A DNA stretch of 64,000 nucleotides from Agrypnia vestita (Eukaryota > Arthropoda > Insecta > Trichoptera > Phryganeidae). Location of the stretch: the NCBI GenBank assembly GCA_016648135.1, contig JADDOH010024890.1:1-64000 (forward strand), in the 5' to 3' direction. Made by a program: the position numbers and the translations under genes. Positions 48,527-58,940 of the stretch are shown piece by piece (within the stretch, counting starts at the first letter, position 1; the number at the start of each line of letters is the position of its first letter). The notes below the pieces were generated by a model. The model had not been told where the DNA came from and did no database searches. It saw only the letters and a program-made list of their open reading frames with translations.

Positions 48527-48941
48527 TATCATCCATTATCGCTAACTTGTACATCGTACCCCGAGTTCTGGACTATAATGTGCATTCTGAGGTATTTTTT
48601 TGCATATTTATATGCCAAAATATTATTGTTTTCATATTTCTTATAACATAACAATTAAATTAAAAGAGATATGTATGAATATGGCTAAGATGAAAAGTGT
48701 GTATTAGGATAGAATGTGTGGTACTCTATTCTCTCTACCTATCCCCGCGGAGAAATGGCGTGATGGTAAGTAACTAAGAAAGTTAGTAGATAATGTAAAA
48801 AAATTGAGATAAGGTGGTGCGTCTTGAAAACGATCAAAAATTGCTGCTAAAATAGGGAACTCATATCAATGAAATGGTCTAAATATCGTTGGAAGGATTC
48901 AAATTTATCCACCATCGATCATTGTCCGCTATCCTTCAATC

Positions 48942-49215
48942 CAGTGTTTCTTAACCTGTGGTCCGCGGACCCCTGGGGGTTCTCCAATATATGTATGGGG
49001 GGTCCGCAGTCTCATCTCTGGACCATTTAACAATAAGAAATAAATAAATAAAAATAAAAACAAATATTAAAACAGATTACGGAACCCGATTTGAGATTAG
49101 AACTTAGTAGTAACATTAACCCTAGTATAACTGATTAAGTTGCAACAAAGCAACACCTACCTTCACACTAATTAACAGTTAATTAATGTGAATGTTGGTG
49201 TTGCTGTTGTACGTT
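48942..49215 (+). mobile_element. hAT-like MITE fragment
   Basis: CAGTGTTTCTTAACCTGTGG, then GGTCCGCGGACCCC, is a familiar hAT-type terminus in animals. A small foldback (CAACAAAGCAACACC / GGTGTTGCTGTTG) closes the segment near 49143-49210. I could not find a matching terminus with an 8-bp duplication, so the boundary is approximate. Confidence 0.5.
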
Positions 49216-49447
49216 AATAATTAACATATTTTTTTCATTTCATTCAAGATTTTTCTACCTCAAAACACGTGTGATATTATTTTGACAATGACGTTAAAAA
49301 AATATTAAGCATTGCAAAACAAAGGAGACTCTCATATAATCTTAACCAAATCATTTCAATCTAATTCTTGCTCGAGAAGAGTATTGAAGACAAAATGCAC
49401 AAAATATTCGCAAAACGAATATATTACGTATGCATTTTCTTTTTTTT

Positions 49448-49948
49448 ACTCCCTTTATATTAACTCGTGGCGTCTGCTTGCTTGCCGTCAACAAAAACTT
49501 TGGATCGATTTTTGACCCTTTTCCCGTGATCCAATCGAGCTGAAACTTGGCAAGTAGACTCGTGGCGACGATCAAGAGGATCTATCAAATTTTCCTTAAA
49601 AAAAATTAATAATTATAGTATAATTTCGGATTTTTAGAAATTTTATTGTTTTTTTCAAATTGGAATCATTAGAAAGTTTGATTACGGTGGCCCGATAACG
49701 TCGCGGACTATTTTCTAAATTTGAATTCTCCGTCGGTATGCATAATAGGTACATACTTCACTACGAATGTCGAAAATCTAAATTTACTGACAAATGTTTT
49801 TAGAACTTAATCTTCAAAGCATGAACTGTCTTATCAAAGCTCAAAACATCTGACATTTTAGAAATATATTAAATTACTGTAAGTTTAGTGTTATGTTATA
49901 TGTTTTAATTCGTCTTTAATTGTTGTTATATTTTACAAGAAAGGGAGT
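49448..49948 (+). mobile_element. ACTCCCTTT-TIR element, variant I
   Basis: Bounded by ACTCCCTTT (49448-49456) and AAAGGGAGT (49940-49948). Very close to the copy at 46558-47077, with the same order of blocks; the pair could be compared to date the family. Confidence 0.8.
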
Positions 49949-50689
49949 ACAATAAAAACTTGGTTTTTAGAGTTACTTTTTTTTTATGTATGCTATGATT
50001 TAATCTCATTTTATTTGTAACTAAGGCGGTTTTCGAAAAATCCAAATTGAGTGAAAAAAAACGGTTTTTAGAAACCGGTTTTTCAAAACCACGAATCTTA
50101 TTGGCGTCCATCCCAAAACGGGGTTAATCTTATGTCTCGATGTATAGTGATATAATTTTTTATAATTTTATTTTTTCCGTTTTTTTTAATATTAAATCGA
50201 TCAACTAGGAATACAAGGTCTGTTTTTTGATACACTGAATAATTTTATTAAATACTTATTTATCTGCAGTAAATTGAAATCGAATGACACAGTTCCTTAC
50301 ACATAAACCACTCCCAGATAGGCAGTTATCTAATGGAGTGATCATATCATAAAATTATACAGATGTTCGAAAAATATGTACGCGAAAAACGGGAATTCCG
50401 AAACCAAACCCTTTGGAAAGACTTTATTTTATTACAGGAATATTAAAAAAGCATGTAACGGAGTATAAATACGGTAAAGAGTAAAATTATATACGTGTTG
50501 GAATGTTATAGGTATCTGACCTTCAAATTCAAATTAATTATTTAAGCTTGTCCAGGTTAATCAATAAATTTATTATTATTAATATTATTAATATTTAAAG
50601 CATTAACTTTGTGGTTAGACATAATAACAGATTGTTAGTTAACTTTGTAAAAACCACTACCAGATTTTAGGTCTACCGGTTTCGAGACG

Positions 50690-51255
50690 TACCCGCCTCT
50701 TCGTCAGGACCAACACTACACCACTACATTTACAACACTACACACCTCAACCATAGTATTGTTACACTTCCACCAATAATTGATCACATGCGTGTTAGTC
50801 TTGTCAGGGACAAACATGCACTGATTAGCCAAATGAACCATCAGGGATCTACCGAAAGAGAGTGAGAGGGGGCGGGGTGTAAAGTGGGTGTTACCCCATC
50901 TTTTCTGAACATTAAATTAAACAAAGGGCTATATGGAAAATTAATTTGGTTGTTAATTAGGGGTGCTCTACTATTCACCGCCTCCCTAATGTAAATTAAC
51001 AACCAAATTAATTTTCCATCTAATTTGTTTAATTTAATGTTCATAAAAGATGGGGTAACACCCACTTTAGACCTCGCCCTCTCTCACTCTCTTTCGGTAG
51101 ATCCCTGATGGTTTATTAGGCTAATCAGTGCATGTTTGTTCCTGGCAAGACTAACACGCATGTGATCAATTATTGGTGGAAGTGTAACAATACTATGGTT
51201 GAGGTGTGTAGTGTTGTGAATGTAGTGGTGTAGTGTTGGTCCTGACGAAGAGACG
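50690..51255. mobile_element. Large foldback element, arms about 270 bp
   Basis: The left arm begins CGGTTTCGAGACGTACCC, and runs through CAACACTACACCACTACAT, TGATCACATGCGTGTTAG and AACAACCAAATTAA-type text. The right arm (about 50980-51255) is its reverse complement, ending GGTCCTGACGAAGAGAC. The centre (about 50955-50985) contains GGGGTGCTCTACTATTCACC. A single-arm relative lies at 45485-45590 (ACACGCATGTG...GACGAAGAGACGC). No frame is coding. Confidence 0.8.
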
Positions 51256-51849
51256 GGACGAAGAGACTTTGTGATTGGACATAAATATTAATTTTAATTG
51301 ATTAAAATCTTTGTATTAACCACTTGGAGTGACTTGACGTCTTCGGTTTTGATACCACTGTATCTTCGTCATTCTCTGCACATGCCCCGCTCATCTTAGT
51401 CTACCCAATAGAGCATGTAAGGAGAGCTTGGGAGCCTTAAAGATGTTATGTATTTACCTTATTTTTTCTCCAATGAAACGTTTTACCTCATTCTCCAAGT
51501 CTCACCATTTTTCACGGGTGCCAGGATTTTAATTAAATTAATTAACTGTTAAGGTAATATAAAAATGTTAATAAAACAAGTAATTATTATTTAAACAATA
51601 ATTTCTTTTGTTAAAAAGAGATCAAATAGAGAATAAGTGTAAAAAATATGTATTTGTACGGATATACGAGATAAAGAGATAGAGCACATATATAACCTGT
51701 ATTCTACAGATGGATATTTCGATATTTGGCAACACTTTCATCTGCAGTTGACAATATTATTAATAATGCTTTCACTGTATAATATAATCCACTTGTAAAG
51801 TTTTTGCTACTAGCTATGAGACACCCTGTATAGTAAAAAGTTATCGGAA
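51256..51849. other. Spacer, no gene seen
   Basis: AT-rich apart from a moderately GC stretch at 51330-51430. A right-end fragment of the 9.5-kb MITE family (TTGCTACTAGCTATGAGACA) lies at 51800-51830. Confidence 0.45.
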
Positions 51850-51990
51850 AACGAGCTTGTTGGGCTAGTGGTTAAGATGATATCCTAGTGGACCTAGGAG
51901 AATAGCAAGTTAGTGCTGTTTTCATAGCAAAGACATTTAGCGTATACGTATTGAAAATGGTAGTGATGTTAATCTGATCTATTAAAAAAA
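51850..51990 (+). mobile_element. tRNA-derived SINE, family 2, degraded
   Basis: GCTTGTTGGGCTAGTGGTTA at the head, a lost B box, then GCTGTTTTCATAGCAAAGAC and a GAAAATGGTAGTGATGTTAA tail in the family order. Confidence 0.55.
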
Positions 51991-52823
51991 ATATATTTAT
52001 TGTCATAAGCCCATAAACCAAGATTCTTTCTTATGTCATTAGTGTTTGAATATTTATTTATTTCTCGCTTTCTTTCTATCTTTCTTTTATAAACTCATTA
52101 GTTTTGAAATTCCAAGACCGTAGTTATTCTAGAGCGCTGTCCGTCTCTTGTTATATCCGTTACGGTATTGTTCATTCCAACGGGAATTACCTTGTGTAAA
52201 TCTGCCTTGCCAATATTTGCTTATCTACTTATTTTTCATTTTCTTCTAGATCCTGTTGCCTTCTACAGATAAATTTGTGCATCTCTATCGTAACGATTTC
52301 ATCTTGTTATAGACATTGACGGTAAAACATTTTTATCTTAGTAATTGCATAGCAGATTGCTTCATTTACCGTACACTTTATAAGGTGAGTACCTTTTATG
52401 GAAGCGATCTTCTGTCTCATGCTTTTAATGCTGTCATTAACTACATCGCTCAGTTTGTTTAAAAGTTGCACACCTCGCGTAATGGTGTGCCTATTCATTA
52501 CATCCATTCTGCATTATAGAACATGGGATATTGCATGTCCTAAAATGCAGAGCGGATGTATCAATTTTTATGTTAAGTTCAGATCCATCATGATAACAAA
52601 AATATATTAAAATCTGTCTCCTATGTAGGATATGAGTAAATTTGACTTGCGTGCATTACTTTTCTTTTTATATAGATAACATTTACTATCAGATAAGCAG
52701 TACCGTGCAATAAGGATAAGTATTAAGTTGTTGATGAAAGTAGGATTCATGATAAGAATGTAGGTAAATAACGTGTGCTGAACACAAAAATATAAGAAAT
52801 GTAACAAGTCTCAATTTTTTGCA

Positions 52824-52829
52824 TTTATT
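52824..52829 (-). terminator. Poly(A) signal of GST-D
   Basis: AATAAA on the transcript strand, 85 bases beyond the stop codon, at nearly the same distance as in GST-C. Confidence 0.6.
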
Positions 52830-52913
52830 CATTTAAGTTCAACACTCATTATTCATAACACAAACAGCTAAGAACAAATCTATGATATATTGAATCGTTT
52901 GATTTCATCTCTC

Positions 52914-54194
52914 TTAAGAATTATCTGGTCTGCTCTCGATGTACTTCTTGAGGCTGTCCTTGCTCTTGATACTGTCGACCAGCGCGGTCAAGTTTGGGTA
53001 CGACCTCAGGATATCTCTGCCAGTTTGCTCCTTCAACCAGTCAGAACTTCCAGCGAACTGGATATCCACCCAGGAAGGCTGAAAAAGTTATTCCTTGACT
53101 TTATTTATTTAGATGTAATGTTATGGCAACACGCATCAAGTATTTAAGATTTATTTAGGAAAAACATTTATGAATTATTCGGTTTAATATTTCTATTCAA
53201 AATATTTTCAGTTTGTTAAAATTTTTAGTACACATGATTTTGTCCTAGGGACATTATTAATCGTGATATATAGTAATGTCTCTCAGAGACGAAATTATAT
53301 TTTTTATGGGAAAGTTGGTCTTTGGTTGTTCATAGGCCTTTTTTTCATTATCAGGCATCAATTTTTTTTGGATATTGCTGCCTTTGATTTCATACCCCCA
53401 ATTGTAAGGCTATAACATAATTGTTTTGATAAATTGACAAAGATTGAGTTATTCACGAGTATGATGCAAAGAAGATCTTACTTCAGATCCATAGAAGAAT
53501 CCCTCTGAGGCGACGGATTCTATTGAGTCAAGAAAGTACGTCAATGCTTCGTCAAAGTCCTTCTTAGATTTTGGACACCTCATATGTGTAGTAGGGAGTT
53601 CTGAAAATATAAATAAATTGAACAATTTAAAAAAAAACTTTCTTTGTTCTTTCCAAATAGTAATAAATATAAGAAGTTTGTACTACATAATCTCTGTCGC
53701 CTAAAATCCTGACTTTTTTATAATATAATCGCTGTTCTTACAATACAAATTAATTATTAAATTCCAATTTGATTTAATTTCATTGTTATAAACAATTTTT
53801 TTTAAAACTAAAAACCGCGCTGGAAAGTATTAAATTATCATTTTTTAAAGTGTAGTAGACAAGAAGTGTACCGGCTTGGTAACAGCTTTTCGAATTTCGT
53901 TGATATGTTTTGTTGTAGAATTGAAGAAAAATTTAGACTTGGAATATGTTACATCTGAAAAGAACTAGGTGTACTGATAATTTTTTTGTTTCAGATTATT
54001 ATTCTGAAAATTTGTATGTCTTATTAATTTTGTTATTACTTTTTACTATGGTCATTTTTTTATATTAATTGTTTTTAATTAAAAAAAAATTTAATACTGT
54101 TATGTTATGTAAATGTGGAGACCTGTAATTGGCCATCTGTATTGTATCAATGTTTTCTGTGTTTTTTTTTGTGCTGTTGGTCTTCTATAAACAA

Positions 54195-54249
<55 letters not shown>

Positions 54250-56031
54250 AATATTTTCACTACGATATAGTAAGAAAAGGACGAAGTAGTAGCAGATGTA
54301 GATCTGTATATAGCATAGTCGATAGAATTAATGAGGGGTCGCTGAGATAGTTTGGGCAAGTGGAACTTGCTGTCTTGAAGATAATTGGAATTGTAGGCAT
54401 TTCAACAGAACAGAACAACAGCCCTGCTAGAAGCTTTAAGAAGATGAATGAAAGTGAGCAGTGGTGTATCGGAAAGGAAGTTAGTTAGTTCGTTTAGTTA
54501 GTTAATTCTCAATAGATTAGCACGTCAGGGTTCTGATTAGCACCCATTACCAAGATATTCTATATATCCTGAAAGAAATTCCACTAACTTATGTAACACA
54601 CAAAATTATATTAAACTAAGCTTTATAGTTAACTATTACTATTATTATATTCTTCAAGTATTCCGTAGATGTTAAAGAAAGGCTTTTCACAACACGCAGG
54701 AAAATAATTCTTTCAAATTTCGAACGTGTTTCCAGAAGGGAGAAAGACAAACTGGGAATATAACAGGAGAAATGGGGAGAACCGAAACCTTGCAATAAAA
54801 AGGAGACGAGGCAAGCGGGTCTCGCTGTAGCAGATGAAAAAACCAGGAGGCTTCTGTTACGAGCGCATGGACCAAGAGAGAAAGGTACTCTAATATAAGT
54901 AGTTCATGGTACTGTAAATATGAATTATAAACCAGTAGAAAGAAATTAACTAATGTTGAAATTGAGCTCACTTCCTTGAACATCTCTGAGATTGTCGATG
55001 AGAGCCTCCAGAAGGGCCTCTTTGAAAGGATCCTCGGGCACCAGATCAAACCGCTTTCCAAGGTATCTGGCTATGGTCAATGATTGGGTGAGAACCTTTC
55101 CATCTTCTTCCAAAACTGGCAGCCTGTGAAACGGGAACGCTGAAAGTAGTAAATTAAAATTATAAGACAACCGTGATTACATCTATGTTAATGACTGTGG
55201 TATTAAACAGTTAGTTATAGTTACCAATCACCGTTATAATTAAACATCGATCTCACAATCACAGTTTATCTCACCACTTGTTTTAATGGATTGAATGAGG
55301 TCAATGAATAAAGGGATCGATGTGGCTTTGTCTTGAATGTTTCCGAAGTGATTAAAGATGGACATTTTACGATATTCAACATCATTACACATTTGGCCGA
55401 ATTCTGAAAATAGCAACTGTTTCAATCTAAATAAATTGAACACGGCATACTCTTCTGATTTGTGTTTTCATGGAGTATTATGCCGTGCTGTTATGTCCTT
55501 TCTGGCTGATGTTTTGCTTTCGACATGGTGTTGCAAGCCAATAGCATGTCGAATAAAAAATTAATAACTAATTTTGAAAAAGAAACGTCGTAGCTTTAAT
55601 ATGACCTCCATTTGAATTCGGAAGTTGAATGCAATGTAAGATATCGAATTTCAAACTAGCCAGTATTGGAAAACGACGAAAAAAAATATATGACGCAACA
55701 TTTAAGTAAAAGGAATCAATATTCACTGAAATTTTATTTATATTTATAAATTATTTAAAAAAAACATTTATTTCGAAAAAAAATCACAATTTCTCTTACG
55801 TTGTGTGTTATGTTATGTAAATACATAATTTTACACCAAAGTTACAGAAATTTATTTATTTGTTTATTTATAAAGAAAATTATTTATTTGTTGCTTACAT
55901 TCCCTCAAGGCAGGCCAGTCGGCATTGTTGATCCTGTTATCTTCGTAGTCGACATTGGCATAGGCCAGGATGAACCGAATGGGTTCGGCCCGTCCTTTGG
56001 TATTGAAGTAAGTTAGCTTCAGCTTGGCCAT
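52914..56031 (-). CDS. GST-D: sigma-class glutathione S-transferase, four coding exons
   Basis: Coding exons in transcript order: 55899-56031, 54972-55139, 53482-53600 and 52914-53078; 194 residues, phases 1, 1, 0. MAKLKLTYFNTKGRAEPIRF puts the catalytic-type Tyr at 8, and KGRAEP has Arg for the usual Leu. FPFHRLPVL precedes [16 protein letters not shown], the glutathione-site Gln-Ser segment. In exon 3 the first ten residues (LPTTHMRCPK) are unlike LRAALQLKTPE in GST-C and one codon is missing; the rest (YFLDSIESVASEGFFYGSE) is almost identical. PSWVDIQFAGSSDWLKEQ and ESRPDNS end the protein. A 44-base non-coding exon (57507-57550) joins an acceptor at 56055. All splice sites are intact, so the gene should be functional, but the altered helix may change substrate range. 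Confidence 0.93.
53274..53401 (+). mobile_element. Partial MITE remnants in GST-D intron 3
   Basis: A GTCTCTCAGAGACGAAATTA repeat is followed by the right end of a GGTATAAAAGC-family element (GGATATTGCTGCC, ATACCCCC) at the position matching the full element in intron 3 of GST-C. Confidence 0.6.
54000..54255 (+). mobile_element. LINE 3' end with (AAAT)n tail
   Basis: 'gacctgtaattggccatctg', 'gtatcaatgttttctgtg' and 'gctgttggtcttctataaac' followed by about 55 bases of (AAAT)n is a common insect LINE 3' untranslated end. Antisense in GST-D intron 2. The reverse-strand frame of repeated Ile-Tyr-Leu-Phe is the microsatellite. Confidence 0.65.
55240..55450 (-). other. Open frame in GST-D intron 1, unrecognised
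   Basis: A 67-residue minus-strand frame (55240-55443) has mixed composition (FRLKQLLFSEFGQMCNDVEY, then RKMSIFNHFGNIQDKATSIP) that reads more like protein than its neighbours do, but I do not recognise it. It may be a piece of a retroelement: a TGATGATGG-family repeat follows at 55455-55530. It is not a GST exon. Confidence 0.3.
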
Positions 56032-57002
56032 CTCGTATTAATTGACGGAAAATTCTGTAAATAAGAGAAGAGTAAAGATAGTAGATACCGTGTGCATTTA
56101 CCATAGTAAGAAAACACTGTGAGCCATCAGCTTACGCACTGTATTTTATTACAAACTTAACAAAATGTTTGTTTAATATCGATTGTTTTTCCAGTGAGAC
56201 AGACATAAATTAAAAAAAATTACAAGTGAGAATTGTTTTAAATAAATGAACAATATAAATCAATAATAAAAACAAAATAAAATAATAAAAATGGTTGTTT
56301 ATTTTCATCATTTTAACTACTTTCTATATAAATATTTTATTTCATGAAATTAAGCAAAGTATATTTAAAACCTACATTAGTTTAATTCATAGTTTAACTC
56401 ATAGACATCGAGTTAATAAATATGTAGGTAAATAGGATTTTTTTAATTTCAAAAAAAACGAATCGAAAGATTTATATTGAAGTGAATATGGTTCAGGCCA
56501 ACATTAAAATATATATCGAATACATTTAATCAGTTTTTATTCCGTAAAGACATGTTTTATTAATAAAATAAATTATCACATTTCAAGCAGTAATTTTTTT
56601 GATAATTTTTAAATAATACTTTTAATATAATTCCTAATTAATTATTTTTGTTTCTACTTTTTAATGTAGGACGGTTTCAAGTGACTAAAATGTAAAATAT
56701 ATAAACCTTTGGAACAACAAGTTACCATCTGACACTTGGATCAAACTGAAAAGTTGAGCTTAAAAATTAAAATATTTTTTTTTTCTGTGTTTTGAAAAAA
56801 AAACTGTTATTTATTATTAAATTTATTATTTTATTATCAATAAATCAAGAGTATATGCTAAAGAAACTGTTCTGATTTGGAGCGTATTACAAATGAGGGG
56901 ACTAGAAGCAAAAGCGTCACTATCCAATGGACAAAATTTAGATAAACATGTTTGTAAATAATTTTTAAATAAGAGCGGAGATGTTAAAATTATTATGCAT
57001 TT

Positions 57003-57134
57003 CATAAAATACTTTTAAAATATACAAAAATGCTTTGAAAACTAGTTATTAATTGTGAAATTAGCACTCATAAAATACTTTTAAAATATACAATAATGCT
57101 TTGAAAACTAGTTATTAATTGTGAAATTAGCACT
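57003..57134. repeat. 66-bp direct tandem duplication
   Basis: Two adjacent 66-base units, starting CATAAAATACTTTTAAAATA at 57003 and 57069, differ at one base by eye. Recent duplication inside the 5' untranslated intron of GST-D. Confidence 0.9.
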
Positions 57135-57506
57135 CTTTCCCAGAACATCATATTAAAGCATATGTAAGTTTTGTTTGTTTTTCAAATTAACCATCATTTA
57201 AAAACAAAATGAGAATTGTTCTATAAACATAATAGGTACTTAAACATTACTTCGTTTTTGTGTAATCTAGATGTTTACTACTTGAAGATTTCTATTAATG
57301 TAAAAATTTTCATAAAAAATTTCATTTTGACTAAAATTTCATATGACACATTATTTCTACGTGACGTAAGTTTAAATCATAAAATCAATAATAAACCAAT
57401 TGCTCCACAGTAATAATCAATAATATTTAAAAATAAAAATTAAATTTATTCTCAATATATTGGTTTAATATCGAATAGTAAGATAAGAAATATAAAATTG
57501 ACATAC

Positions 57507-57630
57507 GCGTAAAAGGAACGTTTACCCTCTTCGACAAATGCCGTTAGACTGATGAAGATTTGTGTACTGTACGGTTAATATACCAAAATTATATGGGTCA
57601 TGTTAATTATGTAAAAATGTTTACCTCCGA
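57507..57630 (-). promoter_or_regulatory. Core promoter and non-coding exon 1 of GST-D
   Basis: TATATTAA (57582-57575, minus strand) stands 32 bases before the putative start A at 57550 in TCAGT. TCAGT-N4-CGG-N6-TCGAAG follows, then AGGG and a GTATGT donor at 57506-57501. The upstream CATGACCCATATAATTTTGG block parallels GST-C, although the spacer to the TATA box is about nine bases shorter. Confidence 0.8.
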
Positions 57631-58685
57631 AACCTTTTATCAGGACCTGAATATCAATATTTTCTAATAGCACAACCATTACTTGGATAGAATATTGGAC
57701 TGACCCGATAGGAAAAATGAATTTTGATTATTATTTATTTCCGTTCACGTGAAATAATAAATCAAAATGATTACAAAATATTTGTTGTCTAAAATGTTTG
57801 GAATAATATCCAGTATCCAGTGTCCTAGTGGTGGATCTTTTGTCATATTCCACAGCTGCTAGGAGGGTCTGGTCATCATAATCTGAAGATCGACCCTTTC
57901 TTACCTTGCCGTCTAAGCGGGTATCACCAGCTTTTGAGCGAAAAAATCACCCTTGGCATGCCCTTCTGTAATCGTTCCTTCACCGAAAGGTATCAGAAGC
58001 TTTCCACCTTTTATGTGAGAGTTACAGCATAATATGGCTCATATGTTTATGGATTTTGATCCACTTTTTTATTTCCTAACCATATCAATGATTATGTTTG
58101 AGCTTAAGACACATCGAGTAATGCATTGATTTTCTATTGCCAGCTTCAAAAATTAATCAAATCATACGTTTTATTTTAAGAAACGAGTTGTACCTACCTA
58201 CCTACATATTATTTTAAAATAACTTTAGATATTGGTTTAATGTGTAGAAATATTATTTATATTTAACATTAGAGTCATATTAAGACGAAATGCATCGAAA
58301 ATTTTATTTTCTTGAGTCAATTTTATTTTTTCTGCACGCAATTATATATTTGACGTTTCATTTCTAGGTTAGGTTCTATAATATATGTTTAGTTGGAATT
58401 ATGTCAAACTCGAACGCATACACGACGAAGTATCATCTATATTATGATTGCTTCAGAAACGCAGTAATGCGGTGCGTGGTTTTGCCATTACCAGTTTCAA
58501 AAAATAACCAAATCGTATGAAAAGCAACAGGCAATGGGCGATTGCTAATTGCAAACACTAATAGCCGCGCAATGGCTTCAACAGTCAGCTATAGTCAACT
58601 GCTGGTAATATGATAAATGTCAATTAAATGTTAAATCCGAAAGAAAAAACAACGGCAGATCCATCAACCTAATAGGATATTTTCT
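57631..58685. other. Upstream of GST-D, no gene seen
   Basis: 57830-58010 is less AT-biased and may be a decayed coding fragment, but no frame stays open and no motif is recognisable. The rest is AT-rich. Confidence 0.4.
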
Positions 58686-58689
58686 GTAT

Positions 58690-58940
58690 GTTACTGTTAG
58701 GTCATCATCGCTGGTCAGTGTCTGCATGTCTCTCCACTGTTGGATATATTTAGATCTCTAGGGGACCTTGTTCTCTGTCTACAGTGCTTTTTATCCATTT
58801 GTTACCCGCCACTTTACTGAGTTTAGTAGAGCTTGAGGCCAACACTTCTTCTACCTAAGCCATCCTCCAGGACCCTCACTCCTCACCGTCCATAATCTCT
58901 AGACTATTACCACTTGAGCATGCGTGCAACTTTTGCCTTG
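58690..58940 (-). pseudogene. Decayed LINE ORF2 C-terminus
   Basis: On the minus strand the frame reads KVAGNKWIKSTVDREQGPLE, resembling the 'VAGxxWxxxAQDRxxW' tail of non-LTR ORF2 proteins, with frameshifts on both sides. Fragment only. Confidence 0.4.

Noticed and set aside
54147..54359. Frame of repeated Ile-Tyr-Leu-Phe
   Set aside because: Translation of the (AAAT)n tail of a LINE 3' end.
54687..55061. 124-residue minus-strand frame overlapping GST-D exon 2
   Set aside because: It is in a different frame from the GST exon and runs into the intron without a splice signal; a shadow frame.
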